A stretch of DNA of 5,057 nt from an uncultured Bacteroidota bacterium (GTDB taxonomy: Bacteria; Bacteroidota; Bacteroidia; 2-12-FULL-35-15). Location of the stretch: NCBI GenBank assembly GCA_903889605.1, contig CAISYK010001088.1, forward strand, positions 1-5,057, in the 5' to 3' direction. A program made the translations under genes and the position numbers. The notes under the pieces are model-generated. The model ran no database searches. It was not told where the DNA came from and saw nothing but the letters and a program-made list of their open reading frames with translations. Within the stretch, counting starts at the first letter, position 1. Each line of letters begins with the position of its first letter. Shown one piece after another: positions 1 to 5,057 of this stretch.

Positions 1-60
1 AACCTTGATACAATTGTTAAACGTATTGATAAACTGGAAAAGGAAGTAGAAAAAAAGTAA
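1..60 (+). CDS. C-terminal end of an unidentified protein (partial)
   Basis: Frame 1 is open from the window edge to a TAA at 58-60 and encodes 19 residues, NLDTIVKRIDKLEKEVEKK. The tail is highly charged, with Lys/Glu alternating with Ile/Leu/Val at heptad-like spacing, so it is probably an amphipathic helix or a short coiled coil. The rest of the gene lies upstream of the window and the product cannot be identified from this fragment. The gene converges on the M2 peptidase gene, with 72 nt between the two stop codons. The biased, helix-like composition and the clean stop before a non-coding gap support a real gene end, but the piece is short enough that a chance frame cannot be excluded. 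Confidence 0.6.
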   Translation, partial: NLDTIVKRIDKLEKEVEKK

Positions 61-66
61 TTTGAA

Positions 67-131
67 AATTTGAAAATGTTCTGAATTGCTTTTGTTAATC
101 CAGTGAATTCAAATTAACACATTTCCAAATT
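67..131. terminator. Imperfect inverted repeat between convergent genes, possible bidirectional terminator
   Basis: Positions 67-78 (AATTTGAAAATG) pair with 120-131 (CATTTCCAAATT) at 11 of 12 positions. An inner 7-bp stem, TGTTAAT (93-99) with ATTAACA (113-119), could stack inside after an asymmetric bulge. The structure lies between two convergent stop codons, where a shared terminator is expected. It is very AT-rich and has no clear U-tract, so it is a weak candidate. The left arm overlaps a two-copy tandem repeat of TTTGAAAA (61-76). Confidence 0.3.
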
Positions 132-132
132 G

Positions 133-1959
133 TTATTTTAACTCAGGTAAAGTATATTTTCTTCCTTTGTTTTCATTTTTCAAATAATCCATTAATGGGC
201 TGAAATATTCAAGCATAGCCTTTGCACTTAATTCACTGCCTGTTTTTTCTTTCAATACTTCTCTCCAATCTTTGCTGGCACCAGGCTTCATAATATCTTC
301 AATAAATTTTCCTATCTCCTTATTTCCATAATAATTAGTGGCATGCGGATCCTGATGCAGAATGTTTTTTGAAATATGATCGTGGATCTGGAATAATAAA
401 ATATAAGATAAAGCATAATCATAATACTGCGCAGGATCATCATTAATATGTGTTTTGGTGGCTGCATCGCAGTATTCCTCACCTCGTTCTGTCGGAGGAG
501 CAATGCCTTGATATTGGCGGGCAAGTTCCCACCAGCGTTTGTTAAATTGGTCAGCAGGTAAATTGTCTGCATACAAATCGTGTTCAAACATACTCATGGT
601 TCCCGTACTGAAAGGAATGAAGACAACATAATTCAATGCTTCTTTCAATAAAGTCTGCATCTCATCAGATTTTGTGTTTTTTGGAATAAGATTTAAGTTT
701 TCCATAAATGGTTTTTGCATTGCAGCCATACCCATTAAACTTCCTAATGCTTCATGGTAAGCGCGGTTAGCGCCTTCGCGCAATAAAAACGGCACATCAG
801 GATTACTATAAGATAAATAATAATATATATGTCCTAATTCATGATGTGAAGTTTCATACCATTCACTGTTTGGAATGACACTCATCAAAGAACGTACATC
901 CTTATCTAAGTCCATGTGCCAGGCTGAAGCATGGTTATTCTTTTTATATTTTGCCCCGGCAGGAGCTGGATATAAATCTGATTTTTCCCAGAATGTCTTT
1001 GGCAATTCAGGGAAACCAAGACTTACATAAAAACGTTCGCCTTGTTTTACTATCCATTCTGCATCTTTTGTTTTTAATGCACTATCTAAATTAACACCTT
1101 TAACATCCACAAGGCTTGTCCAGTCTTGCCCCCAGCGGTTAGGCAGCCAATGAGCAGGAATCATATCAGGAACTTCTTTTACACCATATTTCTTTGCAAA
1201 TTCATAACGGGCATAAGTATGCAGTTCGCGGAAAAGCGGGTATAATTCTCTATAAAATTTTTGAAGCATGTCTATCATTTCCTGGGTAGTCATACCGAAA
1301 TCAGAAACCTGATATTCAAAAAAATCTTTATATCCGAGCCCTTGCACAGTCTTGTTGCGCAAGTCTCTTAAATTTACTAATCCTTCTTTTAAACCTTTAC
1401 CAACCTCTTTGCTTGCCTCCCAAGCTTTTTGACGTTTAGCAAGATTTTTTTCGGATGATAAAATACCGTCAATATCATTTGCAGAAACTGATTTGCCGTC
1501 AATCTTAAAATCAAAACCAAATAAATTTTCGGATTGTTTTGTTTCGGCCTTTATACGTGCTTTTACAACATCCTTAATAGTTTCAGGATTATTTGCAGCT
1601 TTATACAAAATGCTTTTTAATTGTTTTACCTGCAGTGGTGCCAATTTATCCTGATGTGCAAGATACTTATTTGCGGCTTCTATTATTGCCGTGCTTCCAG
1701 TGTATTCAGCATAAGCTTCCTGTGCTTTATTATTGGCAATTGCATTGGTTGAATCCCCATCTATAATGCGTGTTTGAGTCATCCATGAAGTTTCATTCGC
1801 AGTAATATTTAATTCCTGATACTTTTTATTGTATTCATTCAAAAAGGTTTGAACACTGTCCTGAATGGCTTTATCCGCATTATCATTATTTCCTTTTTTA
1901 TCACTGCCGCAAGAATAAAAAATAATAATGCTGGATAATAAAATGATACTTTTTTTCAT
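133..1959 (-). CDS. M2-family (ACE-like) peptidyl-dipeptidase, putative lipoprotein
   Basis: This 608-residue single-domain zinc metallopeptidase is related to angiotensin-converting enzyme, whose family removes C-terminal dipeptides from peptides. Visible motifs are HHELGH at 372-377 (zinc ligands His373 and His377, catalytic Glu374), REGAN at 394-398, and the third zinc ligand Glu403 in HEALG. Counterparts of ACE substrate residues are present: Gln278 (WGQDW), His343 and Ala344 (HASAW), Lys502 and His504 (KTHI), Tyr512 and Tyr515. The enzyme should therefore be active. ACE chloride ligands are missing: Ala480 and Asp514 stand where ACE has Arg489 and Arg522. The N-terminus is a short hydrophobic signal ending at Cys17 (FYSC), probably lipidated although the lipobox is loose, so it should sit in the periplasm or on the cell surface. 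Only one other cysteine (Cys497) is present, so ACE-type disulfides are absent. The ATG at 1957-1959 gives the signal peptide directly; no Shine-Dalgarno motif precedes it. The family call is very secure; localisation is inferred. Confidence 0.95.
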   Translation of the reverse strand: MKKSIILLSSIIIFYSCGSDKKGNNDNADKAIQDSVQTFLNEYNKKYQELNITANETSWMTQTRIIDGDSTNAIANNKAQEAYAEYTGSTAIIEAANKYLAHQDKLAPLQVKQLKSILYKAANNPETIKDVVKARIKAETKQSENLFGFDFKIDGKSVSANDIDGILSSEKNLAKRQKAWEASKEVGKGLKEGLVNLRDLRNKTVQGLGYKDFFEYQVSDFGMTTQEMIDMLQKFYRELYPLFRELHTYARYEFAKKYGVKEVPDMIPAHWLPNRWGQDWTSLVDVKGVNLDSALKTKDAEWIVKQGERFYVSLGFPELPKTFWEKSDLYPAPAGAKYKKNNHASAWHMDLDKDVRSLMSVIPNSEWYETSHHELGHIYYYLSYSNPDVPFLLREGANRAYHEALGSLMGMAAMQKPFMENLNLIPKNTKSDEMQTLLKEALNYVVFIPFSTGTMSMFEHDLYADNLPADQFNKRWWELARQYQGIAPPTERGEEYCDAATKTHINDDPAQYYDYALSYILLFQIHDHISKNILHQDPHATNYYGNKEIGKFIEDIMKPGASKDWREVLKEKTGSELSAKAMLEYFSPLMDYLKNENKGRKYTLPELK

Positions 1960-1979
1960 GTTTGATTTATTTAGACTGG

Positions 1980-1991
1980 GTAAATATTTAC
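1980..1991. repeat. 12-bp perfect palindrome upstream of the peptidase gene
   Basis: GTAAATATTTAC is a perfect palindrome whose near edge is 20 nt upstream of the M2 peptidase start codon. A near-match to the Bacteroidota -7 box (TTAATTTG on the minus strand, 1998-1991) abuts it, but no -33 TTG lies at the usual distance. An operator is possible. A palindrome this AT-rich can also arise by chance in a 5-kb window. Confidence 0.2.
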
Positions 1992-2070
1992 AAATTAATA
2001 CTTTTTAGACTTCAGATTATAGATTTGAGCATAGAAAAAATGTAATTTTTGAAATTGTATTATTAATGCG

Positions 2071-2098
2071 AATCAAGGGTTTGATTTTCCAAAATCGA
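2071..2098. repeat. Two overlapping, mutually exclusive small inverted repeats
   Basis: AATCAA (2071-2076) pairs with TTGATT (2081-2086) around a 4-nt loop. The same central TTGATTTT (2081-2088) pairs with AAAATCGA (2091-2098), including one G-U pair, around a 2-nt loop. Only one hairpin can form at a time. The pair lies next to the REP-like element and would be in the leader of the peptidase mRNA or the trailer of the thioredoxin-like mRNA. No U-tract follows either hairpin, so a terminator is unlikely. Confidence 0.3.
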
Positions 2099-2102
2099 GT
2101 GT

Positions 2103-2170
2103 TGTCACCCTGAGCCTGTCGAAGGGTGTGCAATGGCTTGCCCGCATACTTCGACAGGCTCAGCATGACA
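2103..2170. repeat. REP-like inverted repeat with CTGAGCCTGTCGAAG arms
   Basis: Two 22-nt arms (2103-2124 and 2149-2170) are inverted copies of each other with two mismatches. They contain a perfect 15-bp core, CTGAGCCTGTCGAAG at 2110-2124 and its complement at 2149-2163, around a 24-nt spacer. The left arm can also fold by itself, because CACCCT (2106-2111) pairs with AGGGTG (2123-2128). From memory, this core is a widespread dispersed intergenic repeat in bacteria including Bacteroidota; I could not check this here. Its GC content is clearly above the surrounding intergenic DNA, as expected for a REP or MITE-like insertion. It lies between two same-strand genes. No U-tract follows it on the minus strand, so it is more likely a mobile repeat or mRNA-stabilising structure than an intrinsic terminator. 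Confidence 0.8.
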
Positions 2171-2206
2171 TACGCACACAACATTTATTTCTACAATTGA
2201 TTGGCA

Positions 2207-2241
2207 TTATTACATCTTACCTATTACTTATTACATATTAC
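2207..2241 (-). repeat. Five-copy 7-bp tandem repeat overlapping the thioredoxin-like gene stop codon
   Basis: On the minus strand, from 2241 to 2207, the units are GTAATAT, GTAATAA, GTAATAG, GTAAGAT and GTAATAA. The consensus is GTAATAN and the array is 35 nt long. The first unit contains the last base of the final Lys codon and the TAA stop of the thioredoxin-like gene. The remaining copies are also rich in in-frame TAA and TAG triplets. Such a heptamer array is a candidate for copy-number variation by replication slippage. Confidence 0.8.
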
Positions 2242-2804
2242 TTCACTTCTCCCACAAAGGTTTTTTCAAAATCTTCATACTTCACGGTTTTGTATACAGA
2301 GCTTCCGAAAAATTTCACCATTGGTTCAAACTGGGCTGCCTGATAATAGCCCACTAAAGTGTGTATCCGCTTAATGTCTTCATCTAAAAATACTACTGAA
2401 GGATAGGAAAGTTTACCATCCAAAATAGAAACTGCAAAATCATGTACCGGGCGTTTAGTGTCTGGCGGATTATTATTTTTAAACACTACACCGTTGAAAG
2501 CAACTGAATCCCGGGTTTCAGCATTAAATTTAACCGGATAAAAATGTTCATTTAAATATTTGGCGATAATTTCGTTGCCGAATGTATTTGCCGACATCAT
2601 TTTACAAGGACCGCACCAGCTGGTATAAACATCAACCATAATTGGCTTAGGATTTTTCTTTTGCAGTTCCACCGCTTCGCGGAATGTATACCAATGAACA
2701 GGGCCTGTCAGCTCTTCAGCAGGAGCCTGGATGTTAATAATAAAGCTTTGTGCAATTACAACAGTGAGAGCTATTACAAGGGCTATCAGGACTTTTTTAA
2801 TCAT
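2238..2804 (-). CDS. Membrane-anchored or secreted thioredoxin-fold protein (CGPC)
   Basis: This 188-residue protein starts with a basic MIKK and a hydrophobic stretch (about residues 5-25), which is either a cleaved signal peptide or an N-terminal anchor placing the domain in the periplasm. The thioredoxin fold follows: strand IMVDVYTSW, the redox motif WCGPCK with Cys64 and Cys67, and the cis-proline segment SYPSVVFLDE with Pro135. About 67 residues separate CGPC from the cis-proline, against roughly 40 in classical thioredoxin. The extra segment (about 97-131) matches what I recall of a thioredoxin-like group common in Bacteroidota. A thiol-disulfide exchange role on envelope proteins is likely; the partner is unknown. 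The protein ends FEKTFVGEVK. The ATG at 2802-2804 is preceded only by A/T-rich sequence. The gene lies 89 nt after the transporter, behind a hairpin, so it may be transcribed separately. The fold is secure; direction of redox chemistry is not. Confidence 0.9.
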   Translation of the reverse strand: MIKKVLIALVIALTVVIAQSFIINIQAPAEELTGPVHWYTFREAVELQKKNPKPIMVDVYTSWCGPCKMMSANTFGNEIIAKYLNEHFYPVKFNAETRDSVAFNGVVFKNNNPPDTKRPVHDFAVSILDGKLSYPSVVFLDEDIKRIHTLVGYYQAAQFEPMVKFFGSSVYKTVKYEDFEKTFVGEVK

Positions 2805-2837
2805 TGTAAAATAATTATTTAATAATTGTGATTAAAC

Positions 2838-2879
2838 AGCAACAGGTCAAACAAATAACTAATGTTTGACCTGCTTGCT
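2838..2879 (-). terminator. Hairpin downstream of the transporter gene, likely terminator
   Basis: Positions 2838-2852 pair with 2864-2879 to give a 15-bp stem with a single bulged base (2874) and an 11-nt loop. The core is CAGGTCAAAC with GTTTGACCTG. The structure begins 15 nt after the transporter stop codon on the minus strand. The stretch after it reads GTTTAAT, a short and imperfect U-tract, so termination may be partial and allow read-through into the thioredoxin-like gene. It could also be an operator for that gene, since it lies 34 nt upstream of its start. Confidence 0.6.
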
Positions 2880-2893
2880 CATTTTAAAGAATA

Positions 2894-4807
2894 CTATCTA
2901 ATACCGTTCATCAATTTCAATAATTTGCTTGATAAGAAGAATAATATTACAGAAGCGGCTCCTGCCATTACAACAAACAGCATAAAAAAGGCATGGAGGC
3001 TGTCGATCTTATAACCTAAAAAGCTCTTTTCTTTTGTTAAAGAGTCCTTAAAAATATTAGAAACGATTGAAGCTTTTATCTCTTTGTCTTTTACAGCTTC
3101 AAAAGAAATAGCATCAATACTAACATAATTTACACCATTAATAACTTCCGGCTTGTCTAATTTTGTGCACAGTGTTACACCTTTTTCTGTTTGCTGAGAT
3201 TCAACGGCAGTAACTGTTACCATTGTTTCAGGATATAATGAACTTAAGGTTCCTGCAAATTTGTTTGCAGAGGCTGTAGATAAAAACCAGACTCCCATCA
3301 ATAAGGATGCGAATTTTACAGGAGCTAATTTGTTTACCATCGATAATCCAATCGGTGATAAGCATAATTCACCAAAAGTATGAATGAGATACAAACTGAA
3401 TAACCACATCATACTTACTTTTGTAGACGGCTCTATTCCTTTTACACCAAAAGCAATTACAACATAACCTAATGCTAATAACAACAAGCCGATAGATTGT
3501 TTATAAGGCGTTGCTGGTTCTATATTTTTTTTGCCTAAAAATGTCCATAAAATTGAAAATATCGGAGCAAGCAGAACAATTGCAATTGCGTTAATGGATT
3601 GAAAAAAACTTGCCGGAATAGAATCAATATTTTTTCCTTCTGAAGGGAATTGAATTATTGCGTAAATTAAATATGCAATTGCAGAAATAACTAATAATAA
3701 AATAAGTTCTTTAACACCTTTTTGTTCATCTTTCATCTTGGTTACAACTTTGAACAAAATGGTTCCTAATATTGCAATGAGGACAAGAAATATCGAACTT
3801 AGAATTCCTTTAGAAAGGTGCATACCTACTTCGCGGTTTGTTTGTTCTTCTGCAAAAAATGTTAATGAAGCACCGGCCTGTTCAAATGCCGCCCAAAAAA
3901 AGATTACGAAAAATGCAACAATGAAAATTACCCAAATACGTTCTTTCTCAATTTTTGTAAGGCTTCTATCCGAAATAATGAAGCCTGGGGCAGCGATTGA
4001 TAATGAGAAAATAAATGAACCGATTACGCCTTGACCTAAGAAAAAGAATAAAGAAAAAAGCACAATTTCGATGCCAAGCCATGTAAAAATCTGGCCATTT
4101 GTAAATTCTGATTTTACTTCTGCTGGTGTTTCAATATCTGCACTTACCCTGTTTCTATTTGGAGTAGCACCAACAGGAAGTCCTTCCGGTGTTACTAAAT
4201 AATGATTCTTTAACCATACAAAGAGTATTGAACTTCCAGTCATTCCGATACAGGCCGCTAAAAAGCCCCATTTGAAATCCGCTGGATTGCCTGTATCCCC
4301 AAGGCCTCCGCAAATCAATGGGGAAAGAAAGGCACCAAGGTTAATTCCCATATAAAATATCGTAAAAGCTGCATCGATTCTTTTATCACCTTTTGGATAT
4401 AACTGCCCAACCATAGTAGAAATATTTGGTTTAAAAAAGCCATTTCCTAAAATTAATGATGTTAAGCCAACCATCATTAAAATACGCGCTAAATCAATAT
4501 TTTGGTAAAACGAACCAGCCAAAAACATGAAAAATTGTCCCAAAGCCATCATAAGGCCTCCAATAACAATAGATTTCCTATTTCCCCAGTATCTATCAGC
4601 CATATAGCCTCCAATGAGCGGTGTTAAATATACCAAGCCCGTGTAACTTCCATAAATACTGCTTGCAAATGCTTTGTCATACATTAACGCTTTAGTTAAA
4701 AATAGTACAAAAATTGCACGCATACCATAATAACTGAAACGTTCCCACATTTCTGTAACGAATAGTATATAAAGACCTTTCGGGTGACTTTGTTTTACTT
4801 CTGACAT
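2894..4807 (-). CDS. POT/PTR-family proton-coupled oligopeptide transporter
   Basis: This 637-residue inner-membrane protein belongs to the major facilitator superfamily and should import di- and tripeptides with protons. Family hallmarks are visible: ExxERF (Glu19, Glu22, Arg23) then SYYG in TM1, the PTR signature GGYMADRYWGNRKS at 66-79, Lys126 in GNGFFKPN of TM4, FYMGINLG at 151-158 in TM5, FWAAFEQ with Glu309 in TM7, and GELCLSPIGL with Glu480 in TM10. These are the charged residues linked to proton coupling and peptide binding in characterised POTs. The usual hairpin between TM6 and TM7 is present (about 240-278). Two additions make it longer than the roughly 450-500 residues usual in bacteria: a hydrophobic hairpin between TM7 and TM8 (about 330-390) and an extramembrane stretch between TM11 and TM12 (about 523-603). 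The start at 4805-4807 leads directly into TM1 with an 11-residue lead; no Shine-Dalgarno motif is seen. Symbols such as dtpT are used loosely for this family, so none is assigned. Exact peptide specificity is unknown. Confidence 0.95.
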   Translation of the reverse strand: MSEVKQSHPKGLYILFVTEMWERFSYYGMRAIFVLFLTKALMYDKAFASSIYGSYTGLVYLTPLIGGYMADRYWGNRKSIVIGGLMMALGQFFMFLAGSFYQNIDLARILMMVGLTSLILGNGFFKPNISTMVGQLYPKGDKRIDAAFTIFYMGINLGAFLSPLICGGLGDTGNPADFKWGFLAACIGMTGSSILFVWLKNHYLVTPEGLPVGATPNRNRVSADIETPAEVKSEFTNGQIFTWLGIEIVLFSLFFFLGQGVIGSFIFSLSIAAPGFIISDRSLTKIEKERIWVIFIVAFFVIFFWAAFEQAGASLTFFAEEQTNREVGMHLSKGILSSIFLVLIAILGTILFKVVTKMKDEQKGVKELILLLVISAIAYLIYAIIQFPSEGKNIDSIPASFFQSINAIAIVLLAPIFSILWTFLGKKNIEPATPYKQSIGLLLLALGYVVIAFGVKGIEPSTKVSMMWLFSLYLIHTFGELCLSPIGLSMVNKLAPVKFASLLMGVWFLSTASANKFAGTLSSLYPETMVTVTAVESQQTEKGVTLCTKLDKPEVINGVNYVSIDAISFEAVKDKEIKASIVSNIFKDSLTKEKSFLGYKIDSLHAFFMLFVVMAGAASVILFFLSSKLLKLMNGIR

Positions 4808-4847
4808 AATTTATGTTTTTATTAGAATATTATTTTTTTTGAATGTG

Positions 4848-4877
4848 CGAATATAAGAAAAATTATGAATTTGGAAA
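4848..4877 (-). promoter_or_regulatory. Possible Bacteroidota-type promoter of the transporter gene
   Basis: On the minus strand, TATATTCG (4855-4848) followed by CA matches the Bacteroidota -7 consensus TAnnTTTG at all but one fixed position. TTTC (4877-4874), one base off the TTTG -33 element, lies 18 nt upstream. Transcription would start near 4840, giving a leader of roughly 30-35 nt before the transporter ATG. The spacing fits, but both boxes are imperfect. Confidence 0.35.
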
Positions 4878-4913
4878 TGCGTTATCAAATTGATGAAAGA
4901 ATTTATAAAACGC

Positions 4914-4928
4914 AAAATGCCGCATTTT
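4914..4928. promoter_or_regulatory. Interrupted palindrome, candidate operator
   Basis: AAAATGC (4914-4920) and GCATTTT (4922-4928) are perfect inverted copies around one central C. The site is about 107 nt upstream of the transporter start and about 60 nt upstream of its putative -7 box. The symmetry is suitable for a dimeric regulator. No regulator gene is present in the window, so this rests on symmetry and position only. Confidence 0.25.
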
Positions 4929-5057
4929 AGCCCTTAATATTTTATTTTTGTTGTGTATATGACTAAACGATGTTTCGGACTTTGTTTTTCCAATTCAATA
5001 GATTAGAGCATTATTTTTTTTACTAATTTTATTTGGGGCGTTTCCCTTTCTTAAAAA

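Larger units (their letters stand above)
4808..5057. other. Upstream intergenic region of the transporter, no gene seen
   Basis: These 250 nt are strongly AT-rich, and no reading frame on either strand looks coding. The region holds the possible transporter promoter and a 15-nt interrupted palindrome at 4914-4928, where AAAATGC and GCATTTT flank a single C; this is a candidate operator. A TAnnTTTG-like TATTTTTG lies on the plus strand at 4943-4950 without a -33 partner. Poly-T runs occur at 4833-4840 and 5012-5019. The final bases (from about 5032) become G/C-richer and may be the edge of a dispersed repeat. Confidence 0.6.

Noticed and set aside
312..587. 91-codon open frame on the minus strand inside the peptidase gene
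   Set aside because: It lies wholly within the well-supported M2 peptidase coding region in another frame, and its translation has no recognisable domain.
1991..1998. TTAATTTG as a promoter -7 box for the peptidase gene
   Set aside because: One fixed position is off and no TTG or TTTG is found about 19 nt upstream, so the promoter cannot be placed.
2103..2170. REP-like hairpin as an intrinsic terminator or CRISPR repeat
   Set aside because: No U-tract follows it on either strand, and there is only one inverted pair with no regularly spaced direct repeats.
2128..2343. 71-codon open frame on the plus strand
   Set aside because: It starts inside the REP-like palindrome, crosses the heptamer array and runs antisense into the thioredoxin-like gene. 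Its translation reflects the repeats and does not look like a protein.
3738..4034. 98-codon open frame on the plus strand
   Set aside because: It is antisense to the transporter gene, whose motifs are continuous across this stretch.
4959..5006. Short plus-strand frame of 15 codons after a TATTTTTG box at 4943-4950
   Set aside because: The box matches the -7 consensus but has no -33 partner at the usual distance. The frame is too short and has no coding signature.

Overview
The window looks like chromosomal DNA from a member of the Bacteroidota, perhaps a flavobacterium or a relative. It is AT-rich. The start codons are preceded by A/T-rich sequence without a Shine-Dalgarno motif, one upstream region has a TAnnTTTG-like -7 box, and the thioredoxin-like protein has an inserted segment that I associate with this phylum. 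The assignment rests on these features and not on a database search.

Layout: positions 1-60 are the last codons of a plus-strand gene that begins outside the window. It converges on three genes that all read on the minus strand. Read in the direction of transcription these are a POT/PTR-family proton-coupled oligopeptide transporter (4807 to 2894), a membrane-anchored or secreted thioredoxin-fold protein with a CGPC site (2804 to 2238), and a putative lipoprotein metallopeptidase of the M2 (angiotensin-converting enzyme) family (1959 to 133). The 89-nt gap after the transporter holds a strong hairpin. The 278-nt gap after the thioredoxin-like gene holds a five-copy heptamer tandem repeat that overlaps the stop codon, a REP-like inverted repeat with a 15-bp perfect core, and two mutually exclusive small hairpins. 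The three genes are therefore collinear but probably not one simple operon. The last 250 nt (4808-5057) are the upstream region of the transporter and contain no convincing gene.

How the genes may work together: M2 enzymes release dipeptides from the C-termini of peptides, and POT transporters import di- and tripeptides with protons. The peptidase (cell envelope) and transporter (inner membrane) would make a simple peptide-scavenging pair. This is inferred from family knowledge and proximity.

Nothing here amounts to a new multi-gene system. The most notable points are the predicted loss of chloride-binding residues in an otherwise intact ACE-like active site, two insertions in the transporter (an extra transmembrane hairpin between TM7 and TM8 and an extramembrane segment of about 80 residues between TM11 and TM12), and the repeat-rich gap at 2071-2241.
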